Shown here: one piece after another, positions 35,348 through 44,295 of the stretch
Numbering within the stretch: the stretch's first letter is position 1
Layout: each line of letters opens with the position of its first letter
Assembly: GCF_036634175.1 (NCBI RefSeq)
Contig: NZ_JAZIFX010000001.1
Coordinates: 3,906,001-3,970,000, forward strand
Reading direction: 5' to 3'
Origin: Streptomyces sp. P9-A2
Lineage (GTDB): Bacteria > Actinomycetota > Actinomycetes > Streptomycetales > Streptomycetaceae
DNA length: 64,000 bases
Notes under the pieces: model-generated
Seen by the model: the letters and a program-made list of their open reading frames with translations, nothing else
Told to the model about the DNA's origin: nothing
Database searches by the model: none
Program-made: the position numbers and the translations under genes

Positions 35348-36824
35348 GCTTGTCGTGGAGGCGGGCACTGGGCTCGTTCAGGCCCGTGATCTCGACGGTC
35401 TTCCCGCGCTGCGCGTACCGCGTCTCGACGGCGTCGAGGGCGGCGACGGAGGAGGCGTCCCAGACGTGGGCGGACGACAGGTCGATGACGACGCGGCCGG
35501 GGTCGCCCGAGTAGTCGAAGCGGCCGACGATGTCGTTGGACGAGGCGAAGAACAGTTCGCCGGTGACCCGGTAGACGACGGACGTGCCGTCGGGGTCGGT
35601 GACCGCGGTGACGTCGGCGAGGTGGGCGACCCGCCGGGCGAAGATCACCATGGCGGTGACCGTGCCGACGACGACGCCGACGGCGAGGTTGTGCGTGGTG
35701 AGCACGAACACGACGGTGGTCACCATGACGCAGATCTCCCCGGCCGGCATCCGCTTGAGGGTCTTGGGTGCGATGGAGTGCCAGTCGAAGGTCGCGAACG
35801 ACACCATGATCATCACCGCGACGAGCGCGGCCATGGGAATGTCGGAGACGACCGGCCCGAAGACGATGCACAGCACCATCAGGAACGCGCCCGCGAGGAA
35901 GGTGGACAGACGGGTCCGGGCACCGGAGACCTTCACGTTGATCATCGTCTGGCCGATCATGGCGCAGCCGCCCATCCCGCCGAAGAACCCGGTGACGATG
36001 TTGGCGACGCCCTGGCCGATCGACTCGCGGGTCTTGGAGGAGTGCGTGTCGGTGATGTCGTCGACCAGCTTGGCCGTCATCAGCGACTCCATCAGGCCGA
36101 CCAGCGCCATGGCGAAGGCGTAGGGGGCGACGGTGGTGAGGGTGTCCATCGTGAACGGCACGTCGGGCAGGCCGGGCACCGGCAGGGACGAGGGCAGCTC
36201 CCCCTTGTCCCCGACGGTGGGGACGGCGATCCCGGCGGCGAGAGTGATCACGGTGAGGATCACGATGGAGACCAGGGGCGCCGGGACCACGGTGGTGACC
36301 CTCGGGAAGAACACCATCAGGACCAGCCCGGCGACGATCATCGGATACACCGGCCAGGGCACGTCCCGCATCTCGGGGACCTGGGCCATGAAGACCAGCA
36401 GGGCCAGCGAGTTGACGAAGCCGACCATCACCGAGCGCGGGACGAACCGCATCAGCTTCGCCACGCCCAGTGCGCCGAGGACGATCTGGAAGACGCCGGC
36501 GAGGAGCACCGCGGCGACGAGGTACCCGAATCCGTGCTCACGGTTGAGTGGCGCGATGACCAGCGCCACGGCGCCGGTCGCCGCGGAGATCATCGCCCGG
36601 CGTCCGCCGGTGAACGCGATGGTGACGGCCATGGTGAAGGACGCGAACAGACCGACGGCCGGGTCGACACCGGCGATGATCGAGAAGGAGATCGCCTCCG
36701 GGATCAGCGCGAGCGCGACGACGAGGCCACCGAGGATCTCGGTCCGCCAGACCTTCGGATCGTTCAGCCAGTCGGGGCGCACGGCACGCAGCCGAGCGGC
36801 GGGGGACAGTGCGGGAGAGGGCAA
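35319..36824 (-). CDS. SulP-family anion transporter with STAS domain
   Basis: A 501-residue inner-membrane transporter with 10-14 hydrophobic segments. SulP marks are TEILGGLVVALALIPEAISF, GLFASFTMAVTIAFTGGRRA, the MISAATGAVALV segment and GFFGGMGGCAMIGQTMINV. The last about 110 residues form a STAS domain (VVYRVTGELFFASSNDIV, VVIDLSSAHVWDASSVAALD). Probable substrates are sulfate, bicarbonate or related anions. A TTG at 36824 is used as start; a GTG 14 codons in is an alternative. It is transcribed divergently from a MerR-type gene across a perfect 24-bp palindrome, which suggests control by that regulator. Confidence 0.93.
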   Translation of the reverse strand: MPSPALSPAARLRAVRPDWLNDPKVWRTEILGGLVVALALIPEAISFSIIAGVDPAVGLFASFTMAVTIAFTGGRRAMISAATGAVALVIAPLNREHGFGYLVAAVLLAGVFQIVLGALGVAKLMRFVPRSVMVGFVNSLALLVFMAQVPEMRDVPWPVYPMIVAGLVLMVFFPRVTTVVPAPLVSIVILTVITLAAGIAVPTVGDKGELPSSLPVPGLPDVPFTMDTLTTVAPYAFAMALVGLMESLMTAKLVDDITDTHSSKTRESIGQGVANIVTGFFGGMGGCAMIGQTMINVKVSGARTRLSTFLAGAFLMVLCIVFGPVVSDIPMAALVAVMIMVSFATFDWHSIAPKTLKRMPAGEICVMVTTVVFVLTTHNLAVGVVVGTVTAMVIFARRVAHLADVTAVTDPDGTSVVYRVTGELFFASSNDIVGRFDYSGDPGRVVIDLSSAHVWDASSVAALDAVETRYAQRGKTVEITGLNEPSARLHDKLSGELVGGH

Positions 36825-36966
36825 GGGAGCAGTACCTGTCGTGCTCGGGCGCGCTCCGGCCCGGCGGCGACGACGGCGCGGGGGCAGGGCGGGACGGGGC
36901 GGGGCGGGTCTGTGCGAAGGCCGGGGCCGGCCGGGGGGACGGTCCGGGCGGCGCGGAGCAGAGCGA

Positions 36967-36990
36967 CTCTACCCTAACGTTAGGGTAGAG
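36967..36990. promoter_or_regulatory. Perfect 24-bp palindrome, likely MerR operator
   Basis: The half-site CTCTACCCTAAC is followed immediately by its exact inverse. It lies between the divergent sulP-type (start 36824) and MerR-type (start 37048 or 37090) genes. Placement and size suit a MerR dimer acting at overlapping promoters. Confidence 0.75.
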
Positions 36991-37047
36991 ATCGGGGTGT
37001 GCCCGACGGCCGGTCACGCCCCGGGGGGCCGACCAGCGGAGCAGTAC

Positions 37048-37560
37048 ATGGACGAGAAGGACCGGATCAGGCACGTGGAAGGCAAGCACATGCAGATCGG
37101 TGAGGTCGCCGCGCGCACCGAACTGTCCCTGCGCACCATCCGGCACTACGAGGAGACCGGCCTCGTCGTCCCGTCGGCCCGCTCTCAGGGCGGCTTCCGG
37201 CTCTACACCGAGGGCGACGTGGTCCGCCTCATGGTGATCCGCCGGATGAAACCGCTGGGCTTCACCCTGGACCGGATGCGGGAACTGCTCGCGGTCACCG
37301 ACCGTCTCGACGGACACGTCGGGAGCGGCCCGCCCGAGGGGCGGGAACGCGAAGAGCTGTTCGAGTCACTGCGCGGCTTCGAGGAAGCGGCACGCCGACG
37401 GACGGCGGACCTTCGTACGCAACTGGCGCGGGCGGAGGAATTCACCACCACCCTGCGCGAACGAATCGAACGAATCGAACGAACCGATCCGATCAGGACA
37501 GGCCGGTCGGGTGAAGAAAGCGAAGGCGGCCCTCACCCGGAACTCACCGCCCCCGCCTGA
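37048..37560 (+). CDS. MerR-family transcriptional regulator
   Basis: A 170-residue regulator. The winged helix is MQIGEVAARTELSLRTIRHY, then EETGLVVPSARSQGGFRLYT and DVVRLMVIRRMKPLGFTLD. A C-terminal coiled coil (RTADLRTQLARAEEFTTTLR and following) mediates dimerisation. No cysteine metal site is visible at the coiled-coil end. The ATG at 37090, beginning exactly at the family start and preceded by GGAAGG, is an equally good start. Divergent from the SulP gene, which it probably controls. Confidence 0.92.
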   Translation: MDEKDRIRHVEGKHMQIGEVAARTELSLRTIRHYEETGLVVPSARSQGGFRLYTEGDVVRLMVIRRMKPLGFTLDRMRELLAVTDRLDGHVGSGPPEGREREELFESLRGFEEAARRRTADLRTQLARAEEFTTTLRERIERIERTDPIRTGRSGEESEGGPHPELTAPA

Positions 37561-37622
37561 CCCCGGCACGCCGGGAAGGCCCCCGCCCGCGTCCCGCACC
37601 GGCGCTGCGGAACAATCGGGTC

Positions 37623-37961
37623 ATGAGCATCGTCAAAATCAACGTACTCACGGTCCCGGAAGAGCAGCGGGAGACGCTGGAGAAGCGGTTCGCCGCGCGG
37701 GCGGGCGCGGTGGAGGGTTCGGACGGATTCGAGTGGTTCGAGCTGCTCCGCCCCGTGGAGGGCACCGACACCTACCTCGTCTACACCCGCTGGCGGAGCG
37801 AGGAGGACTTCCAGCGCTGGCTGGCCGGCCGCGGCCAGGCCGCGCACGGCGGTGGCGCGCAGGGTGGCGGCGCGCAGGGCCACCGGCCGAAGCCCGCTGC
37901 CACGGACGCGACGCTGTGGTCGTTCGAGGTGGTCCAGCAGACCGGCCCGAAGCAGGCCTGA
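37623..37961 (+). CDS. Antibiotic biosynthesis monooxygenase (ABM)-like protein
   Basis: A 112-residue ferredoxin-like dimeric alpha/beta-barrel protein. MSIVKINVLTVPEEQRETLE, GSDGFEWFELLRPVEGTDTY and YTRWRSEEDFQRWL match the ABM/HmoB-like pattern. Members include heme-degrading and quinone-forming enzymes; the His and Asn needed for heme degradation are not clear here. A Gly-rich insertion (HGGGAQGGGAQGH) comes from a repeated ggtggcgcgcag word. ATG start; monocistronic. Confidence 0.85.
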   Translation: MSIVKINVLTVPEEQRETLEKRFAARAGAVEGSDGFEWFELLRPVEGTDTYLVYTRWRSEEDFQRWLAGRGQAAHGGGAQGGGAQGHRPKPAATDATLWSFEVVQQTGPKQA

Positions 37962-38102
37962 CCCGCCCACCGGCGCCGCCGAAGCACATGCCGTGAAAGA
38001 GCCGGGAGTGACGCACCGGCCCTTTCCGGAGGACGAGCACCGGAGAACGGGATCGCGTTCGGGAGCCTGAACGCGCATGGGCCCGGACGCCCGGAAACAC
38101 GG

Positions 38103-38136
38103 AGCAGGGCCCCGCACTGATGTGCGGGGCCCTGCT
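38103..38136 (-). terminator. Terminator after csp copy 2
   Basis: 13-bp stem gcagggccccgca/tgcggggccctgc with a short loop, 31 bp after the csp stop on the minus strand. Confidence 0.85.
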
Positions 38137-38166
38137 GCAATCCCTGCGTACTCGCGTACGTACGGG

Positions 38167-38370
38167 TCAGGCGGGAACGATGTTCTCGGCCTGCGGGCCC
38201 TTCTGGCCCTGCGTGACGTCGAAGGTCACCTTCTGGCCTTCCTGGAGCTCACGGAAGCCCGAGGTGGCAATGTTCGAGTAGTGGGCGAAGACGTCGGCGC
38301 CGCCGCCGTCCTGCTCGATGAAGCCGAAGCCCTTTTCCGAGTTGAACCACTTCACGGTACCGGTGGCCAT
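38167..38370 (-). CDS. Cold-shock protein, CspA family (copy 2)
   Basis: A 67-residue cold-shock domain protein: [20 protein letters not shown] and [20 protein letters not shown], with RNP1 and RNP2 intact. Nearly identical to copy 1 at 28677-28880. The start ATG follows CAGGAG. The leader (38371-38490) carries the same GTTGCAGTT...GGTT box as copy 1 but not its T-tailed hairpin, so the two genes may respond differently. Confidence 0.97.
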   Translation of the reverse strand: MATGTVKWFNSEKGFGFIEQDGGGADVFAHYSNIATSGFRELQEGQKVTFDVTQGQKGPQAENIVPA

Positions 38371-38461
38371 ATCAAATCTCCTGAGACAGTGCTGGGAAAT
38401 CGCACTTTACGAATTCCCTCATCGTCGCGATGATCACCTGCCCGGAGAACCGGTAGCAAAA

Positions 38462-38480
38462 TGGCAACCACAACTGCAAC
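38462..38480 (-). promoter_or_regulatory. Shared cold-shock leader box, copy 2
   Basis: On the minus strand GTTGCAGTTGTGGTTGCCA, matching 17 of 19 bases of 28497-28515. It follows a TACGCT -10-like hexamer by 7 bp, so it would lie at the very 5' end of the transcript. The adjacent 38490-38620 is unusually AT-rich for this genome and shows no gene; 38620-38820 is also empty. Confidence 0.55.
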
Positions 38481-38870
38481 TGACGTCAGCGTAGCACGAA
38501 CCATATCCATGGCAAGCGAGGAAAATCACCAAGGAAAGCGCGGTCAACGCGTTTGAATAAATAGATTTCTGCGACGAGCGCTAAATTTCTGTTCTGGCGA
38601 GAACAGATTTTCACTGCTGCCGATGCCGATGCGCGGCACGCTCGCCCCACCGGCGCAGCTCCTCATCATCCCGCTCGACCTGCTTCAGCCGCTCCCCCAG
38701 GTCGACGACGCGGCACGCGGCGTCGACCGGGGCCCCCGGTCGAGAGGGCATGCGCGCCTTCCTGCGGACCGCCGGGGGCACGGACCGCCACGGGGACCGG
38801 CTCCCCGCACAGGAACTCTAGTCACCTCGGTGGAAAAACTACCGCGGCGCACACAGATATCCACTCCTGT

Positions 38871-39300
38871 TCACAGCGTCCGCGGCCGGCGCGTGCCCGT
38901 CCGGACATCAGAGCCTCCCTTCGGGCCCTCCCCCTGCCGTACCCGGTGCGGCCCCATCTCCTGGAGCACGTCGCCGAGCTCGGCACCGGTGAGGGCGCGG
39001 CCCGGCAGCGGCGACGGTGGGGCGGTGCGCAGGCCGTCGAGGAACAGGGCGAGAGGGCGACGCCAGGCGTCGGGCGTGGCGGCCGTGCCGTGGTGAGAGG
39101 CGGTACGGCGCGACCGAGGGCGGCGAGGGCGAACAGGACGTCCTCCGTAGCGACGTCGGGACGCACGGTGCCCTCCTCGCGGCCCCGGCCGAGCAGCAGC
39201 TCCACCGTCCGGCGGTTGTGGGTGTGCACGGCCTGGAGGGCCTCGACGTCCGGCAGGCGGGTGGTCATGAGGTCGTTGGTGCCGCGGTCGGCGGCCGGGA
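38871..39300 (-). pseudogene. TetR-family regulator, C-terminal remnant
   Basis: One minus frame gives PDVEALQAVHTHNRRTVELL and GTVRPDVATEDVLFALAALG, typical of the ligand-binding half of TetR regulators. Near 39110 the similarity moves to another frame: AATPDAWRRPLALFLDGLRT and then ALTGAELGDVLQ. The DNA-binding N terminus is missing; the upstream side runs into the end of the TerD-like gene. A degraded gene. Confidence 0.55.
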
Positions 39301-39327
39301 CCGTCCTGACAGCCCCGGCCGCACCGC

Positions 39328-41382
39328 TCACGCGGGCTTCGGTTCGGCCTTCCGGGACGTCGGCCGCTCGAGGTGGACCACCACAGTGGAATAGAACCGG
39401 TTGACGGCGTCGTCCACGCTGCGGATGAACCCGGACTCGGCGTTGCCACGCGTGCTGCCCATGCCCTTGAAGAGGGTCAGCCGGAAACCGGTGATGTGCG
39501 TACCGTTCTTCGGCAGCAGGTCCCCCGGCTCGGGCCTGAGCCGTTCCAGAGTGCCCCTCGGCCCACCCGTCCCGGCATCGACCAGCGTCTCGACGTGCAG
39601 GTCGGCCGGGGCCTCGCTCAACCACTTGAGGAGCCGCTTCGCCCGGGCCAGGGGGTAACCCTGTTCGGGCGCCGGGATCTCGATGGACGTGCGCAGCTTG
39701 CCGGTCCGCAGGTCGGCGCTGATCGCTAGGACACCCGGTGTGTCCTCGATCCGCACCTCGGCCTGCAACCGCCCTTCCAGGCACAACTGGTCGGCCATCC
39801 GCGCACGGTGCTCCCCGGGACCGGCCCCCCGCCTGACCCTGCGCACGGGAAGCACCTTCTGGCCGATTTCGCCGCCCAGCCCCAGACAGACCTGGCGGAT
39901 CAGCTGTTCCCAGCTCTCGACCACTTCAAGGGCACGGGAGTCGCCCTGGCACAGGGTCTCGTCGTCGATGCCCCGGCGCACGGGGACCCACGCCGCACCC
40001 ATGTTCTGGAAGCCGTGGCAACCGGAGTTCTCGTGCTGGACGTAGTGCAGCAGTTCATGGAGCAGCCAGGCGTGCGCACTGTTGCCGACACCCTCGTGCC
40101 GGATGAGCATCTGTGCCTGGTGCGCCACTTCCGCCCAGGACAGATGCCACAGGGCCACCTTGTGCTTGCGCCTGCCGTCGACCTTGACGTCGACCAGCGG
40201 GCTGCCTTCCAGCGCGACGTCGTTGGACAGCGTGATCACGGCCTCGTAGCCACGCCGCGCCGCTATGTCCATGTACGCCTGCACTTGATCGGCCTTGAGG
40301 GCGTTGCCGTTGGTCTTGGTCTCGACGAGCGCCGTCCAGAGTTTTCCGGCCCGCTCGACCCGGATCACGCCGTCGGGACGCCGTGGGGAGTCGCCGTGCG
40401 GCAACGTGACTTCCGTATAGGTCTCCATACGGCCCGCCGGGGCTCCGAATCCGGCCGTCAGCCTGCGACCGAACTCCGGCACCTGCGCCATCACCGACAA
40501 CAGCACGGAGGTGGCGCGCATCTCGCGGTCACGGTCGCTCTTGAGTACCGAGAGAGGGAAGAGCCTTGCCTGGTTCCACGCATCGTTCTCGGCGAGGGAC
40601 TTCTGCTCCGCCTTGGGCAGCGTGACCTTCTTCTTGGCGGTGCGGGGCCGTGACGGCTTCCTGCTCCGCCCCGCGTCCGGCTGGGGCTGCCGCGGTGCGG
40701 GGATCGCCGCCGGAGACGCTTGCGGCTCCTGTCCGCCGGGGACGGCCGGCGACGAGGTGTCGGATTCCTCTCCGGCCGTTGTCCCGCCCACTGCCGCCGA
40801 CTCGTACGGATCTCCCGCCTGGTCGGCCTCCGCCGAGTCGTCGTCGATGTCGACTCCGAAGTCGGCCGCCAGCCCGGCGAGGCCGGTGTCGTACCCCTGC
40901 CCGACGGCCCGGAACTTCCAGTCACCCGCCCGCCGGTACAGCTCACCGAAGATGAACGCGCTCACCGACCCGGTGCCCTCGATCGGGAACCGGAGCAGAC
41001 CGTCGCCCGAACCGTCGGCCAGCGTGACCTGCAAGCCGTCCAGTTCGTCGAAGCGCATGCCCTCGTACCGGCTCGCGGCGACGACGATCCGCTCGACCTC
41101 GTCCGGGACCGCTGTCAGATCGAAGACGATCCGGTCCTCGCTGCCTTCTCCGGCCGGCTTCTTGCCCAGGAGTTCCACGCTGCCGTCGACGGCCACCGGA
41201 TTGTTGTAGAAGTAGAAGTCGGCATCGCTGCGCACCTTGCCGTGTGGGCCCAGCAGCAGAACGGATACGTCCGCGTCTCCCTCGCCGGTCTGGCTGACCC
41301 ACCCCAGACTCGCGATCACCGAATCCACGTTGTCACTCAGGGTGGCCAAACCGACGTTGGCCCCCTTGGTCATTTCGTGCAT
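39328..41382 (-). CDS. TerD-domain protein fused to a predicted PD-(D/E)XK nuclease
   Basis: A 684-residue protein. Residues about 1-190 form a TerD domain: MTKGANVGLATLSDNVDSVI, DVSVLLLGPHGKVRSDADFY, FYNNPVAVDGSVELLG and SAFIFGELYRRAGDWKFRAV, with acidic Ca-binding loops. A Pro/Ala/Asp-rich linker follows (about 190-290). The C-terminal part has RPDGVIRVERAGKLW, TALVETKTNGNALKADQVQA and YMDIAARRGYEAVITLSND. Its D...ExK arrangement (about residues 335-355) and following helix fit a PD-(D/E)XK nuclease. The last 200 residues are unassigned. ATG 41382 follows GGGGGG. TerD proteins belong to stress and phage-resistance systems; the rest of a ter operon is absent here. Confidence 0.75.
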   Translation of the reverse strand: MHEMTKGANVGLATLSDNVDSVIASLGWVSQTGEGDADVSVLLLGPHGKVRSDADFYFYNNPVAVDGSVELLGKKPAGEGSEDRIVFDLTAVPDEVERIVVAASRYEGMRFDELDGLQVTLADGSGDGLLRFPIEGTGSVSAFIFGELYRRAGDWKFRAVGQGYDTGLAGLAADFGVDIDDDSAEADQAGDPYESAAVGGTTAGEESDTSSPAVPGGQEPQASPAAIPAPRQPQPDAGRSRKPSRPRTAKKKVTLPKAEQKSLAENDAWNQARLFPLSVLKSDRDREMRATSVLLSVMAQVPEFGRRLTAGFGAPAGRMETYTEVTLPHGDSPRRPDGVIRVERAGKLWTALVETKTNGNALKADQVQAYMDIAARRGYEAVITLSNDVALEGSPLVDVKVDGRRKHKVALWHLSWAEVAHQAQMLIRHEGVGNSAHAWLLHELLHYVQHENSGCHGFQNMGAAWVPVRRGIDDETLCQGDSRALEVVESWEQLIRQVCLGLGGEIGQKVLPVRRVRRGAGPGEHRARMADQLCLEGRLQAEVRIEDTPGVLAISADLRTGKLRTSIEIPAPEQGYPLARAKRLLKWLSEAPADLHVETLVDAGTGGPRGTLERLRPEPGDLLPKNGTHITGFRLTLFKGMGSTRGNAESGFIRSVDDAVNRFYSTVVVHLERPTSRKAEPKPA

Positions 41383-41820
41383 GAATCCCCCCAAAAAAAC
41401 CACGGCGGGACAGAGGGACCCCTCCCTCGGCAGTCCGCCGCGCACCGTGCACGCCAGGACGCGCATTCAACGCACCCGAAACCCTAGTACGCGAAACGCG
41501 CAGTCAGCGATGTTCCGGCGGAAACAGGGTGATCGCGGGTGGACCTCACCCCGCGCACGCCCCGTGCGGGCGGCGATCACGACGTTCGCGCCCCGCGCAC
41601 CAAAGGTCCGGGGCAGAGGCGACCCGGTCGCCGCCTTCGCGGCGACCGGTAAGGCCGGGGCAGGCCCCGAGCTGCACACGTGGGGACGCGACGACCCGTC
41701 CCGGCCTTCCCTCCGCTCGCAATCTGTCACGGCGCGAGGGCCCTCGCCCGCCGGTGCAGCCGAATGAACCATTAGGACATTCCGGGCGCTTTATCTCATT
41801 TTCTCGGCCATACTCAGAAC

Positions 41821-42192
41821 ATGAGTACGGCAACGTATGAACTGCTGGCCGCAGACCAGCAGATACTGCATCTACTCGCGGCCTTCATCGGCGGGCTGGT
41901 CGTGGCCGGCGCGCTGATCTGGGCAGTAAGCGTCGGCATGAAGGTCATGGACCAGGAGGAACGCCGCCCCCGCCCCGAGGAGCAGCCAAGACTGCCGGAG
42001 AGCGGCGCGGTCCACGAGATGCGGGAGATGCGGGAGCCGGACGAGATGCCGACGGCACCGAGGGACGGCGAACGGCTCATGCCCTACCAGCTCCATCACT
42101 CCTCCACCAGAACAGGGAAGGACCAGCAGCGGAAGCGCTGGCTGCCCGGGTCGAGCGGCGCCTTCGGCAGTGGGGGCCCGGGACACGTGTGA
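41821..42192 (+). CDS. Single-pass membrane protein, DUF6479-like
   Basis: A 123-residue protein. One membrane helix (LLAAFIGGLVVAGALIWAVSVGMKV, about 18-42) is followed by a charged cytoplasmic tail with a short M-R-E repeat (HEMREMREPDEMP). The architecture and sequence recall the DUF6479 family of Streptomyces; function unknown. The 438-bp gap before it (41383-41820) holds a GC-rich stretch and an AT-richer promoter-like segment near 41780, and no recognisable gene. Confidence 0.65.
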   Translation: MSTATYELLAADQQILHLLAAFIGGLVVAGALIWAVSVGMKVMDQEERRPRPEEQPRLPESGAVHEMREMREPDEMPTAPRDGERLMPYQLHHSSTRTGKDQQRKRWLPGSSGAFGSGGPGHV

Positions 42193-42238
42193 CCGGTGGA
42201 ACCGGAGTCGGACCGGAGACGGACCGGCTCCGAGTTCG

Positions 42239-43990
42239 TCAGCGGCTCAGCCAGGCCGTCGTGTCCGGGGCCAGACGGCCGTCCGTCAGGGGTGCGCCGG
42301 CCAGCAGAACCTCACCCGGGGGCAGGGGGACCGGGGCGGTCGACAGGTTGGTCACGCAGCGCCAGCCGTCGGTGCGGTCGAACTGCAGCACCCCGGCGGG
42401 AGCGTCCTCCTCCCAGGTCAGCGTCTCGCCCTGCTGGAGTTTGCGGCGCAGGCGCAGGGCCGTGCGGTAGAGCTCCAGGGTCGAGCCCGGCACGCCCTCG
42501 CGTGCCTCGACCCCGTCCTGCGCCTCGACGGCATACGCGGCGAAGCCGGGCGGCTGCGGCAGCCAGGCACCGCCCGCGCCGAAGCCGTACGACGGTCCGG
42601 TCGTCGTCCACGGCAGGGGCACCCGGCAGCCGTCGCGGCCCTTGCGAACATGGCCGGTCTGCTCCCAGACCGGGTCCTGGAGGACCTCCGTGGGCAGGTC
42701 GGCGACCTCGGGCAGGCCGAGTTCCTCGCCCTGGTACAGGTAGGCCGAGCCGGGCAGTGCCAGCATCAGCAGGGCCGCCGCGCGGGCCCGGCGCAGCCCG
42801 GCGGCGGTGTCGACGGCCGGGGCGCCGCCGCCGGACAGCAGCCAGGCGTTGTCGTCGGTGTCCGGTGGGAGCATCAGGCGCGAGGCGTGGCGTACGACGT
42901 CGTGGTTGGAGAGCACCCAGGTCGCCGAGGCGCCGGCCGCTCGGGCGGTCGCGAGCGAGTCGGTGATGACCTGGCGGAGCGCTTCCGCGTCCCAGGGAGC
43001 CTGCAGGTACTCGAAGTTGAAGGCCTGGCCCAGTTCGTCCCGCCGGGCGTACAGGGCGCGCCGGGCGCCGGGGACCCATGCCTCCGCGACGGCCGTGCGG
43101 GGCGGGGAGTAGGCGTCGAGGATCTTGCGCCAGTCGCGGTAGATCTCGTGCACCTCGTCACGGTCGTAGAACGGGTGGGTGCCGGGCGGGAACTCGGTGA
43201 GGGCGGCCTCGCCGCTCAGTTCGGAGGCGCCGAGGTCGCGCAGCGGCTCGCTCAGGTCCTTGGCGAGGGCATGCGCGACATCGACGCGGAAGCCGTCCAC
43301 CCCCCGGTCGGCCCAGAACCGCAGGGTGGTGCGGAAGTCGGCGCGGACGTCCTCGTTCGCCCAGTTCAGGTCGGGCTGTTCAGCGGCGAAGAGGTGCAGG
43401 TACCACTGTCCGTCGGACACTCGCCGCCAGGCGCTGCCGCCGAAGACGGACCGCCAGTCGGTGGGCGGGTGTTCGCCCCGCGGGCCGCGCCCGTCGCGGA
43501 AGACGTAGCGCTCGCGGGCCGCGGAGCCGGGGCCGGCCCGCAGCGCCTCCTGGAACCAGACGTGCTGGTGGGAGGTGTGGTTGGGGACGATGTCGACGAT
43601 CACCTTGAGGCCCAGGCGGTGGGCCTCGGCGACCAGCGCGCCGAAGTCGTCGAGGGTGCCGAGGCGCGGGTCGACGTCACGTGGGTCGGCGACGTCGTAG
43701 CCGCCGTCGGCGAGCTCGGAGGGGTAGAACGGGCTCAGCCAGAGGGCATCCACGCCCAGGGCGGCGAGGTGGGTGAGGCGCCGGGTGATGCCGCACAGGT
43801 CGCCAAGACCGTCGCCGTCGGCGTCGGCGAAGCTGCGGGGATAGACCTGGTAGACGACGGCCTGCCGCCACCAGTCGGGGTTGCGCGAGGAGAGGTCGGG
43901 CGCGGCGTCGGAGAGAACGTCTGTGCCGGGTGTGACGGGTGCAGTGGAGGCGGAGGCCGACGGGGCGGGCGGATTGATGCGGTCGGTCAC
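42239..43990 (-). CDS. Alpha-glucosidase, glycoside hydrolase family 13
   Basis: A 583-residue cytoplasmic GH13 enzyme (oligo-1,6-glucosidase/alpha-glucosidase group). The conserved regions are VYQVYPRSFADADGDGLGDL, VIVDIVPNHTSHQHVWF (region I), GFRVDVAHALA (nucleophile Asp, about 236), VAEAWVPG (acid Glu, about 302) and VLSNHDVVRH (third acid, about 363). The GTG at 43990 follows GGAGGAGACC. It would hydrolyse maltose-type oligosaccharides taken up by a transporter encoded elsewhere; no sugar ABC genes are adjacent. The gene converges on the DUF6479-like gene. Confidence 0.95.
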   Translation of the reverse strand: MTDRINPPAPSASASTAPVTPGTDVLSDAAPDLSSRNPDWWRQAVVYQVYPRSFADADGDGLGDLCGITRRLTHLAALGVDALWLSPFYPSELADGGYDVADPRDVDPRLGTLDDFGALVAEAHRLGLKVIVDIVPNHTSHQHVWFQEALRAGPGSAARERYVFRDGRGPRGEHPPTDWRSVFGGSAWRRVSDGQWYLHLFAAEQPDLNWANEDVRADFRTTLRFWADRGVDGFRVDVAHALAKDLSEPLRDLGASELSGEAALTEFPPGTHPFYDRDEVHEIYRDWRKILDAYSPPRTAVAEAWVPGARRALYARRDELGQAFNFEYLQAPWDAEALRQVITDSLATARAAGASATWVLSNHDVVRHASRLMLPPDTDDNAWLLSGGGAPAVDTAAGLRRARAAALLMLALPGSAYLYQGEELGLPEVADLPTEVLQDPVWEQTGHVRKGRDGCRVPLPWTTTGPSYGFGAGGAWLPQPPGFAAYAVEAQDGVEAREGVPGSTLELYRTALRLRRKLQQGETLTWEEDAPAGVLQFDRTDGWRCVTNLSTAPVPLPPGEVLLAGAPLTDGRLAPDTTAWLSR

Positions 43991-44295
43991 GCGGTCTCCT
44001 CCGGGCGGGTGCGGATGACAGCATGAATCTGTCCAGAACACCGTAAAAATGAACACATGAGCGGAGCGGAGGCATTCCTTCCTTGCGTGAAGGAGGCGTG
44101 AAGGGTGCGCAACTTCCCTTACTCCGCCGCAGGTTGACAGGGTGATGTGGCGCGGCCACCATGAAGGCGCACTGAGGCACATGTGACCAATGAGCTTCGT
44201 GTTCCTTCGACCACTCATACCCGGGCCGGCCGGCCGCCGCGTGCTGTCCTGCCGCCGTGCCCCGGTTTCCGGCACACGCCAAGAATGGGATCCGC

